64,000 bases of DNA from NCBI RefSeq assembly GCF_963675305.1, contig NZ_OY776147.1, forward strand, positions 2,356,001-2,420,000. The letters run 5' to 3'. How positions within the stretch are numbered: position 1 is the stretch's first letter; each line of letters opens with the position of its first letter. The position numbers were made by a program, and so were the translations under genes. Source of the DNA: an uncultured Hyphomonas sp. (GTDB taxonomy: Bacteria; Pseudomonadota; Alphaproteobacteria; Caulobacterales; Hyphomonadaceae). The notes below the pieces were generated by a model that did no database searches, had not been told where the DNA came from, and was given only the letters and a program-made list of their open reading frames with translations. This document shows positions 57,802 to 64,000 of the stretch, one piece after another.

Positions 57802-58611
57802 ATGCGCTTTCCGCACCGCAGCCTGATCCGCCTTTCCGGGCCTGACACGATCGCTCTTCTGGAGCGGACCGTGACAAATTCGGTGCAGGACTGGGCGGCG
57901 GGCGAGGCGCGTTATGGCGCGCTTCTGACCCCTCAGGGCAAGATCATAGCGGACTATACCGTGCTTAGGACGGACGATGGCGTGCTTCTGGATGTGCATG
58001 AAGACGCCGCCGAAGACCTGATGAAGCGCCTCAAGATGTTCCGGCTGCGCGCGCAGGTCGAGATCACGCTTGACGACACATTCGCCGCCGTTCGCGACCC
58101 GGATGGCAGCGACCCGCGGTCACCCGCCCTCTGGGGTCGCAAATGGGTCCCGCTGGCCGAGGCCGGGGACATGATCCCGGACGCAGACTGGCGGGCCAAC
58201 CGAATCGCGGCCGGCGTGCCCGAATGGGGCACCGACTATCGCGCGGCAGAGGTTTTCCCGACCGACATCAACATGGATGTGATGGGCGGCATCGACTACA
58301 AGAAGGGTTGCTTCGTCGGCCAGGAAGTCGCCAGCCGGATGAAGCGGCGCGGCAAGATCCGCAAGCGCACCCTCACTGTCCACGGCGCGGCATTGGAGGC
58401 AGGCACCGAGATCTTCTCGGCTGCCCCGGTCGGAACGGTGACGAGTGTACAGGGGGAGGCCGGCCTCGCGCTGGTGCGGACCGACCGGTTGCAGAAAATC
58501 CTCGATCAGTCCCTCCCGCTGACCTGCAATGACCAGCCCGTGACATTTGACGTGCCGGACTGGGCGCAAAACGAAATGAACGCCCTGGGTACGGAGGCAT
58601 CCGGTGAGTGA
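57802..58611 (+). CDS. ygfZ: folate-binding protein YgfZ
   Basis: 269 residues. The diagnostic motif KKGCFVGQEVASRM contains the active Cys in KGC(F/Y)xGQE; the N-terminus RLSGPDTIALLERTVTNSV matches GcvT-like folds. YgfZ/IBA57 assists assembly or repair of certain Fe-S enzymes, including MiaB in E. coli. In this window two Fe-S RNA-modification enzymes (TtcA and the RlmD-like methyltransferase) could be clients, but that is inference. The tag gene begins eight bases before its stop. Confidence 0.93.
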   Translation: MRFPHRSLIRLSGPDTIALLERTVTNSVQDWAAGEARYGALLTPQGKIIADYTVLRTDDGVLLDVHEDAAEDLMKRLKMFRLRAQVEITLDDTFAAVRDPDGSDPRSPALWGRKWVPLAEAGDMIPDADWRANRIAAGVPEWGTDYRAAEVFPTDINMDVMGGIDYKKGCFVGQEVASRMKRRGKIRKRTLTVHGAALEAGTEIFSAAPVGTVTSVQGEAGLALVRTDRLQKILDQSLPLTCNDQPVTFDVPDWAQNEMNALGTEASGE

Positions 58612-59188
58612 CGATTTCCCCTGCGCCTGGGCGCCGCTGACCGACGACCTCTACCGAACCTATCACGACACCGAATGGGGCGTGCCGGAATATGATGGCC
58701 GGGCGCTGTGGGAGAAGCTGCAGCTGGACGGCATGCAGGCGGGCCTCTCCTGGATCACCATCCTGCGCAAGCGCGAGTCCATCCGCGAAGAGTTCGACCA
58801 GTTCGATCCGGAAAAGCTGGCCCGCTGGACACCAAAGCGCGCCGAAAAGGCACTGAAGAATCCAGGCATCATCCGCAGCCCCAAGAAGATCGACGCCGTG
58901 ATCGGCAACGCGCAGGCCTTCCTCGCCATGGAAGAGGCCGGCGAGGGCTTTGCCGATTATTGCTGGGGCTTTGTCGGTGGCACGCCCATTGTGAATACAT
59001 GGAAGCATTTCCGGCAGGCGCCGACCTCCACTGACTGGTCGGCGGCCATGTCGAAGGATCTGAAGAAGCGCGGCTTCAAATTCGTCGGCCCCACCATCGT
59101 CTATGCCTGGGCGCAGGCGGTTGGCATGGTGAATGACCATGACGTAACTTGCCCCCGTCACCGCGAAGTGCAGGAGATGGAACGATGA
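58604..59188 (+). CDS. tag: DNA-3-methyladenine glycosylase I
   Basis: 194 residues. Zinc ligands are Cys7 in FPCAWA, His21 in TYHDTEWGVP, and the C-terminal His and Cys of NDHDVTCPRH; the family start and DGMQAGLSWITIL, KNPGIIRSPKKIDA and GFVGGTPIVN motifs are present. It excises 3-methyladenine from DNA. The start is GTG 58604, with GGAGG seven bases upstream inside the end of ygfZ (8-base overlap). A lipoprotein gene overlaps its stop. Confidence 0.94.
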   Translation: MSDDFPCAWAPLTDDLYRTYHDTEWGVPEYDGRALWEKLQLDGMQAGLSWITILRKRESIREEFDQFDPEKLARWTPKRAEKALKNPGIIRSPKKIDAVIGNAQAFLAMEEAGEGFADYCWGFVGGTPIVNTWKHFRQAPTSTDWSAAMSKDLKKRGFKFVGPTIVYAWAQAVGMVNDHDVTCPRHREVQEMER

Positions 59189-59493
59189 AACAGCTGCTTC
59201 CCCTGATCATGCTGGCCACGCCGCTGATGGCTGGCTGCGTGTCCGCCAACAGTGCCGAAGGCGCGAAAGCCGAGGCCTATGCCAAATGCCGCTATGCCCC
59301 CGGGCCGGAAGAGCGCGAAAAGTGCATGAAGACTGAACTCGCGCTGATCCAGGCGCGCGAGCGCAATGAAGCCCAGCGCATCCAGACTGATCGTGAAGCC
59401 GCAGAACAGCGCCAGGCCATTCTGGAAGCCTCCGGCGTTTCGCGGGAAGATGCGAAGCAAACGACCGACTCCGGCCTGCATCTGCCTGACTAG
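59185..59493 (+). CDS. small lipoprotein with coiled-coil C-terminus
   Basis: 102 residues. Lipoprotein signal ending LMAGC (Cys18). The rest has two Cys (KCRYA, EKCMK) and a long charged helix (QARERNEAQRIQTDREAAEQRQAILE in parts). The ATG overlaps the tag stop by four bases. Unknown family; it may be an envelope anchor or assembly helper, which cannot be told from sequence. Confidence 0.7.
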   Translation: MKQLLPLIMLATPLMAGCVSANSAEGAKAEAYAKCRYAPGPEEREKCMKTELALIQARERNEAQRIQTDREAAEQRQAILEASGVSREDAKQTTDSGLHLPD

Positions 59494-59609
59494 GCTGTCC
59501 TGACTGATCCGGCGTCTCGACCCGGCCCGAAAGCCGCGCTACAGAAAATAGGCTAACGATTCAGCATCTTGCCGCGTGACCTGCATGCGGCGCGCATCAA
59601 GAGGGCACA

Positions 59610-60731
59610 ATGAAGAACGCCGTCATCTCGTCCACGGGCCTGTGGACGCCGCCGCATTCCATTTCCAATGAAGAACTGGTGGAAGCCTACAATGCCTGGG
59701 CGGACAACTGGAACCGCGAGCGCGACGCCGATATTGCGTCCGGCCTGATCGAGCCGAAGACCCATTCTTCCGTCGAATTCATCGAGAAAGCCTCCGGCAT
59801 CAAGTCGCGTTACGTGATGAACAAGTCCGGCGTGCTGGACCCGGACATCATGGCCCCACGCATTCCGGAGCGCCCGAATGAAGAGATTTCCGTTCTCGCC
59901 GAAATCGCGGTGAACGCAGCCCGTCAGGCGCTGGAACGCGCAGGCCGCAAACCGGAAGACGTGGACGCTGTGATCTGCGCCGCCTCCAACATGCAGCGCG
60001 CCTACCCGGCCATGGCCATCGAAGTGCAGCAGGCGCTCGGCATTGGCGGCTTTGCCTTCGACATGAACGTCGCCTGTTCCTCCGCCACGTTCGGCATCCA
60101 GACCGCCGCAGACTTTGTACGTACAGGCTCGGCGAAATCCGTCCTGATGGTGAACCCGGAAATCTGCTCCGGCCACCTCAACTTCACCGACCGCGACAGC
60201 CACTTCATCTTCGGCGATGTTGCCACCGCCGTTCTGGTGGAAGAGGAGAGCATCGCCCCGGCCGGCCACTGGAAGATTCTCGGCACCAAGCTGAAAACCG
60301 AGTTCTCCAACAATATCCGGAACAATTTTGGCTTCCTGAACCGCGCCGCTCCCGAAGGCATCGGCGCGCCGGACAAGCTGTTCAAGCAGGAAGGCCGCAA
60401 GGTCTTCAAGGAAGTCGTGCCCATGGTATCGAAGATGATCGCGGAACAGCTTGATGAGCTGAACCTTCAGGGCACGGATCTGCGTCGCCTGTGGCTGCAT
60501 CAGGCAAATGCCAACATGAACCGGCTGATCTCCACCAAGGTGCTGGGCCATGAAGCAAGCGCCGATGAAAGCCCGACCGTGCTGGACACCTATGCAAACA
60601 CGTCATCGGCCGGATCGATCATTGCCTTCCACAAGCATTCGGAAGACTTCAAGCCCGGTGAGAAGGGGCTGATCTGCTCCTTCGGCGCTGGCTATTCCGC
60701 CGGCACGGTGTTTGTCGAGAAAACGGCGTAA
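59610..60731 (+). CDS. beta-ketoacyl-ACP synthase III (FabH-type)
   Basis: 373 residues, longer than E. coli FabH (317). Catalytic Cys156 in NVACSSATFG; His in WLHQANANMN; Asn in DTYANTSSAGS. The N-terminal AVISSTGLWTPPHSISNEELV region is longer and includes an insertion near residues 30-60. The family condenses acetyl- or acyl-CoA with malonyl-ACP to start fatty-acid chains; the different N-terminus may alter primer choice. A canonical fabH may be elsewhere. Single-gene unit. Confidence 0.88.
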   Translation: MKNAVISSTGLWTPPHSISNEELVEAYNAWADNWNRERDADIASGLIEPKTHSSVEFIEKASGIKSRYVMNKSGVLDPDIMAPRIPERPNEEISVLAEIAVNAARQALERAGRKPEDVDAVICAASNMQRAYPAMAIEVQQALGIGGFAFDMNVACSSATFGIQTAADFVRTGSAKSVLMVNPEICSGHLNFTDRDSHFIFGDVATAVLVEEESIAPAGHWKILGTKLKTEFSNNIRNNFGFLNRAAPEGIGAPDKLFKQEGRKVFKEVVPMVSKMIAEQLDELNLQGTDLRRLWLHQANANMNRLISTKVLGHEASADESPTVLDTYANTSSAGSIIAFHKHSEDFKPGEKGLICSFGAGYSAGTVFVEKTA

Positions 60732-60751
60732 GGCGAGCGGCCCCTACAGGC

Positions 60752-60904
60752 TCAATCGTACTCGTCGTCGCTGAACAGGTCGCCCCAGAAGACTTCGCGG
60801 CTGGACTTGGCAGCCTCGACGACAACGATGATTCCGCCCATCAGAAGCACGCAGAACGCCATAACCTGCCAGGGAGCCGTCTGTGCCACTGCTTCGAACA
60901 TCAT
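60752..60904 (-). CDS. small membrane protein, 50 residues
   Basis: Read on the minus strand from ATG 60904 (or 60901): one membrane span (VMAFCVLLMGGIIVVVEAA) preceded by a short AVAQTAPWQ and followed by a basic then very acidic tail (KSSREVF and GDLFSDDEYD). AGGCGG lies before the start. There is no other use for this DNA between fabH-like and the HD gene, and the pattern of a single span plus acidic tail is coherent. No family known. Confidence 0.6.
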   Translation of the reverse strand: MMFEAVAQTAPWQVMAFCVLLMGGIIVVVEAAKSSREVFWGDLFSDDEYD

Positions 60905-61083
60905 CACCGCCTATTGTTGGGTCGGGTAAACGGAGCTGATTCCGTTCCCTGTTGTCAGTGCAGCAGTTTTCGCGCAAAGCCCTTAACAGCGCATTTGGAA
61001 ACAGGGGCAATCGCAGGGCGGGTTTGTAACCAGAATGCCCCCCTTTCTTTACCCTTATTGCCAATGCTTTAAGGAAGGCCTGA

Positions 61084-61701
61084 ATGACCGTTCGCAAAAA
61101 GCAATCCGTTAAGGCTCCGAGGGTCTGGCAGCGCATGCTGTCCGGACGGCGGCTGGACCTTGCCCACCCCTCGCCCATGGATGTGGAAATCGAGGACATC
61201 GCCCACGGCCTGGCGCGTGTGGCCCGCTGGAACGGACAGACAAAAGGCGAGAATGCCTTCTCCGTTGCCGAACATTCTGTCATCGTGGAGCGGATCTGCC
61301 GAAAGCTGGACCCGACCATGAGCGCAAAGCACAGTCTGATGGCCCTGCTGCATGACAGCCCGGAATATGTGATCGGCGACATGATCTCGCCGTTCAAGGC
61401 GCTGCTGGGCGAAGGCTACAAGGACATTGAAGGCCGGTTGCAGGAAGCGATCCATATCCGCTTCGGCCTGCCGCCGGTGACGCCTGCGCGCCTGAAGAAG
61501 AAGATCAAGAAAGCAGACCTGATCTGTGCCTGGTTCGAGGCGACGCAACTGGCCGGGTTCGAAGAGGCCGAGGCCAACAAGCTGTTTGTCGTGCCGCCGG
61601 AAAATGTGCGCCTGAAGCTCTCCCCGAAATCGGTGCCGGAAGCACAGGCGGCGTTCCTTGACCGCTTCAACAAGATCATGACGGAGATTGGCGCGCCATG
61701 A
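61084..61701 (+). CDS. HD-domain hydrolase (YfbR-like)
   Basis: 205 residues. The metal motifs are FSVAEHSV (His), LLHDSPEYVIGD (HD plus Glu) and the C-terminal KKADLICAWFEATQLAGF helix, as in YfbR-type 5'-nucleotidase HD proteins. It may hydrolyse deoxynucleoside monophosphates. Its stop overlaps the next ATG by four bases (ATGA), so it is translationally coupled to the NadQ-like regulator, which suggests nucleotide or NAD metabolism. Confidence 0.85.
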   Translation: MTVRKKQSVKAPRVWQRMLSGRRLDLAHPSPMDVEIEDIAHGLARVARWNGQTKGENAFSVAEHSVIVERICRKLDPTMSAKHSLMALLHDSPEYVIGDMISPFKALLGEGYKDIEGRLQEAIHIRFGLPPVTPARLKKKIKKADLICAWFEATQLAGFEEAEANKLFVVPPENVRLKLSPKSVPEAQAAFLDRFNKIMTEIGAP

Positions 61702-62648
61702 TGCGTTCGGCTTCCCCGCTGCTGATCGGCCTGTCGGCCGTGATGGTCGCCATCCAGGACGACATGCCGCTGGTGCTGGTCACGCGCCGCGGCAGCGAGG
61801 ATGCGCTGCCATTCGGCCCGTTCCACCCGGACAAGCACCGCACATTCGACCTGTCGCTGCGCGGCTGGGTGCGGGAGCAGACGGGCTTTGAACTCGGCTA
61901 TGTCGAGCAACTCTACACGTTTGGCGACCGGGACCGGGAAACACCGGAAGCGACGCTGGCCGGTGCTCCGCCGCATTCGCGCGTCATTTCGGTCGGCTAT
62001 CTGGCACTGACTCCGGATGCCCGCCCGGCCGAAGCCGGCTTCGAAGCGCGCTGGCAGAACTGGTATCGTTATTTCCCCTGGGAAGATCACCGCAATGGCC
62101 GGCCGGCCCTGATCGACAACCAGATCGCGCCGCGCCTGTTCACTTGGGCGGCCGGCAAGGAATTGCGGCTGGAGCGCGCGAAGATCGCCTTCGGCCTGGA
62201 TGGCGCCCGCTGGGCCGAAGAACGCGTGCTGGACCGCTATGAGTTGCTCTATGAAGCGGGCCTCGTGGCCGAATGCGCGCGCGATGCGAACCTCGCCGAG
62301 CCGGACATCGCACTGGGTGAGGCGATGGCCTCCGATCACCGGCGCATCCTCGCAACCGCCATCTCCCGCCTGCGCGGCAAGATCAAATATCGCCCGGTCG
62401 TGTTCGAGCTGATGCCGGAGCGGTTTACCCTGTCGGCTCTGCAGCGGACGGTCGAAGGCATTCTCGGCCTCGGCCTGCACACGCAGAATTTTCGCCGCGC
62501 GCTCGACAAGACGGGCCTCGTGACCGGGACTGGCGCGATGGAGACCGGCACGGGCGGGCGCCCGGCCGAGCTTTATCGCTTCTGCCGCGACCAGGCCATC
62601 TCGACCGGCGCGCCGGGCCTGTCGACCCCGCGCCGGTCAGCTGACTGA
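61698..62648 (+). CDS. NadQ-like (COG4111) transcriptional regulator: degenerate Nudix fold plus winged helix
   Basis: 316 residues. The N-terminal 150 residues resemble a Nudix fold (AVMVAIQDDMPLVLVTRRGSED), but the Nudix box G-x5-E-x7-REL-x-EE is missing; the corresponding stretch reads RGWVREQTGFELGYVEQLY. The C-terminal 90 residues hold the conserved winged helix of NrtR/NadQ regulators (ELMPERFTLSALQRTVEGILG, HTQNFRRALDKTGLV). COG4111 members regulate nadABC in alphaproteobacteria in response to a NAD-cycle metabolite. Here, binding rather than hydrolysis is likely. It is coupled to the upstream HD gene. Confidence 0.82.
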   Translation: MMRSASPLLIGLSAVMVAIQDDMPLVLVTRRGSEDALPFGPFHPDKHRTFDLSLRGWVREQTGFELGYVEQLYTFGDRDRETPEATLAGAPPHSRVISVGYLALTPDARPAEAGFEARWQNWYRYFPWEDHRNGRPALIDNQIAPRLFTWAAGKELRLERAKIAFGLDGARWAEERVLDRYELLYEAGLVAECARDANLAEPDIALGEAMASDHRRILATAISRLRGKIKYRPVVFELMPERFTLSALQRTVEGILGLGLHTQNFRRALDKTGLVTGTGAMETGTGGRPAELYRFCRDQAISTGAPGLSTPRRSAD

Positions 62649-62649
62649 T

Positions 62650-64000
62650 CTATTCTTCTGACTCGGTCTCGAACTCTTCCACGGCGATGCCTTCCGGCTG
62701 GCCGACAGCGATGAAGAGATAATGCTCCGGATCGAGATATTCCTTCGCCACGCGGTTCACGTCTTCCAGCGTGACGGCGCGCACCATGTCATTGCGGCGG
62801 TCGAAATAGTCGATGCCGAGTTCTTCCTGGCGCACGCCCATCATCTGGCTGGCGATCTTGGCGTTTGAATCAAAGCCCAGCGGGTAGGAGCCCGTGAGGT
62901 AGGCCTTGGCATCTGCCAGCTCCTCCTCCGTGACGCCGTTCTCGACGAAATCTTCCATCTCGGCCTTGATGCCTTCGATGAACTCGCCGGCGCTTTCATT
63001 CTTGGTCTGGCCTCCGCCGCCCCAGGTCTGCAGGTGTTCGCCTGCCGACAGGCTCGTATAGATGCCGTAGGTCAGACCTTTCTCGATACGGAGGGTTTTC
63101 ATCAGCCGGCTCTCGAAGCCGCCGCCGCCATAGGTGTAGTTCAGCACATAGGCCGTGAAGAAATCCGGATCGTCCCGTTCAAGACCCGGCCCGGTGAACT
63201 GCACCAGCGATTGCGGCTGCGGCAGGTCGACGATGATCGGATCGGTCGGTTCGAGTTCCGGCAGGACAATGTCCGGCGTCTCGGGAAGAGTCGAGGTTTC
63301 GGGAAGCTCGGCAATGACCTCGTCGATCATCGGCGCCAGTTCTTCCGGCGTGACCGCGCCGACAGCCGTGACCAGCAGGCGGTCTTTCACCATCAGCTTG
63401 CGCATCTGTTCTTTCGCCAGTTCCGGCGTCAGGGCGGCGATGCTTTCCTCCGACTTTGACCGCGCATAGGGGTGATCGGGATAAAGCGCCTGCGACATGG
63501 CTTTCCAGGCAAGGTAGCCGGGGCTCGTCTCACGGGTCTTGAGCCCGACCTGCTGCTCGCGGCGGAAACGTTCGAACGGCCCCTCGTCGAAACGCGGATC
63601 GGCAAAGGCTGTCGCGATCAGGTCCATGGCATCGCCGGCATTGTCGGTCAGCATGGAGGCCGAGCAGGAGGTCCAGTCGTTCGAGGCCGAACAGGCGAAG
63701 CTCATGTTCAGGTCTTCCATCCGCGTCTGGAAGCCAAGGGAATCGAGATCACCAGCGCCTTCATTCATGTGATAGGTGACGGCATCGGTCAGGCCTTCCA
63801 GTCCTTCCGGGTCGCTCGCCTCGCCGCCTTTCCAGGCCATGTTCAGCGACAGGATCGGGATAGAGGGTTCCGACACCAGCCAGACCGAAGCGCCGCCCGG
63901 CGTCGTGAATTGCTGGATCTCTGCAAAGTCACCGGAATGGACCGCCACATCAAGCGGCGCCGGTTCCTCGACGGTTTCCACTTCGACTTCGACAATCGTT
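62650..64000 (-). CDS. M16 family peptidase, zinc-site-degenerate, 5' end outside the window
   Basis: At least 450 residues; the reading frame is open to the right edge, so the N-terminus is missing. The visible part has two M16 domains: GGASVWLVSEPSIPILSLNMAWKGG (parts: PILSLNMAWKGG) and the later FTGPGLERDDPDFFTAYVLNYTYGGGGFESRLMKTLRIEKGLTYGIY, the classic R/Y-containing domain (parts: GGFESRLMKTLR, KGLTYGIY). The active-site HxxEH is replaced by YHMNEGAGD, so it is a non-catalytic M16 subunit. Such proteins pair with an active M16 protein encoded nearby (presumably upstream, beyond the right edge). Confidence 0.88.
   Translation of the reverse strand, partial: TIVEVEVETVEEPAPLDVAVHSGDFAEIQQFTTPGGASVWLVSEPSIPILSLNMAWKGGEASDPEGLEGLTDAVTYHMNEGAGDLDSLGFQTRMEDLNMSFACSASNDWTSCSASMLTDNAGDAMDLIATAFADPRFDEGPFERFRREQQVGLKTRETSPGYLAWKAMSQALYPDHPYARSKSEESIAALTPELAKEQMRKLMVKDRLLVTAVGAVTPEELAPMIDEVIAELPETSTLPETPDIVLPELEPTDPIIVDLPQPQSLVQFTGPGLERDDPDFFTAYVLNYTYGGGGFESRLMKTLRIEKGLTYGIYTSLSAGEHLQTWGGGGQTKNESAGEFIEGIKAEMEDFVENGVTEEELADAKAYLTGSYPLGFDSNAKIASQMMGVRQEELGIDYFDRRNDMVRAVTLEDVNRVAKEYLDPEHYLFIAVGQPEGIAVEEFETESEE

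Noticed and set aside
1..64000. Search for defence, toxin-antitoxin, phage, IS, CRISPR or secretion modules
   Set aside because: None of the genes or repeats fits such systems; the isolated GIY-YIG and HD proteins lack the partner genes that would justify it.

Overview
The window is a 64 kb stretch of GC-rich chromosome from an alphaproteobacterium. It most probably comes from the Caulobacterales/Hyphomonadaceae side (Hyphomonas-like); this is inferred from gene families and regulatory motifs, not from a search. Pointers are DUF2093, TIGR02301 and NadQ-type COG4111 proteins, TTAA-N7-TTAA motifs of the CtrA type, SOS-like boxes of the alphaproteobacterial GTTC-N7-GTTC class, and very dense packing with many 1-8 bp overlaps between genes. 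I see no phage, IS element, CRISPR array, plasmid function, secretion cluster or biosynthetic island. This is core, mostly housekeeping chromosome.

Layout. 1-2.7 kb: end of a GFA-family gene, a glutathione transferase, tRNA-Pro(CGG) followed by a nested palindrome, and a MATE exporter. 2.8-7.1 kb: alaS and recA on the minus strand, separated by a leader with stacked, partly exclusive hairpins; recA diverges from a DUF2093 gene across a mirrored pair of SOS-like boxes. 7.1-14 kb: M23 peptidase, amidase, D-glycerate 3-kinase, quinone oxidoreductase/TerC pair, rnhB, a small GIY-YIG protein behind a CtrA-like box, DUF4386. 14-22.4 kb: ttcA, an unrecognised 334-aa protein, a DUF5916 outer-membrane-type protein, acyl-CoA dehydrogenase, TauE/SafE transporter, LysR regulator, enoyl-CoA hydratase. 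22.5-32 kb: RNA-modification genes (tadA, rsmD, an RlmD/TrmA-like methyltransferase), patatin, Nudix, SDR, an Ala/Asp-rich lipoprotein, nitronate monooxygenase, 2-hydroxyacid dehydrogenase, TIGR02301. 31-39 kb: soxR with a near-perfect SoxR box in front of a divergent VOC gene, a lipoprotein gamma-glutamyltransferase, a CDF metal exporter, trxB, tRNA-CAT.

39-49 kb: SOUL haem-binding protein, hybrid histidine kinase with a CBS-like N-terminus, a ClpP-like protease, recQ, type-5 uracil-DNA glycosylase, smpB, dapA, soluble lytic transglycosylase. 49-55 kb: a ThDP enzyme and an acyl-CoA synthetase, then a run of K+ channel, HD hydrolase and dihydroorotase-family genes with overlapping ends. 55-64 kb: CMD/VOC pair, GtrA, BioY, ygfZ-tag-lipoprotein, a FabH-type synthase, a 50-aa membrane protein, HD hydrolase plus NadQ-like regulator, and the end of a degenerate M16 peptidase.

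Themes. Translation and RNA modification (alaS, ttcA, tadA, rsmD, RlmD-like, smpB), DNA repair (recA, recQ, UDG, tag, rnhB) and redox defence (soxR, trxB, glutathione transferase, Ggt) dominate. The most interesting points are regulatory: the recA-alaS leader, the mirrored SOS boxes, the SoxR-VOC pairing, CtrA-like sites, and a head-to-head coding overlap. A second group is protein subfamilies with altered active sites: a dihydroorotase-like protein lacking one metal-binding His, an M16 protein without its zinc motif, and a Nudix-like regulator without its Nudix box.
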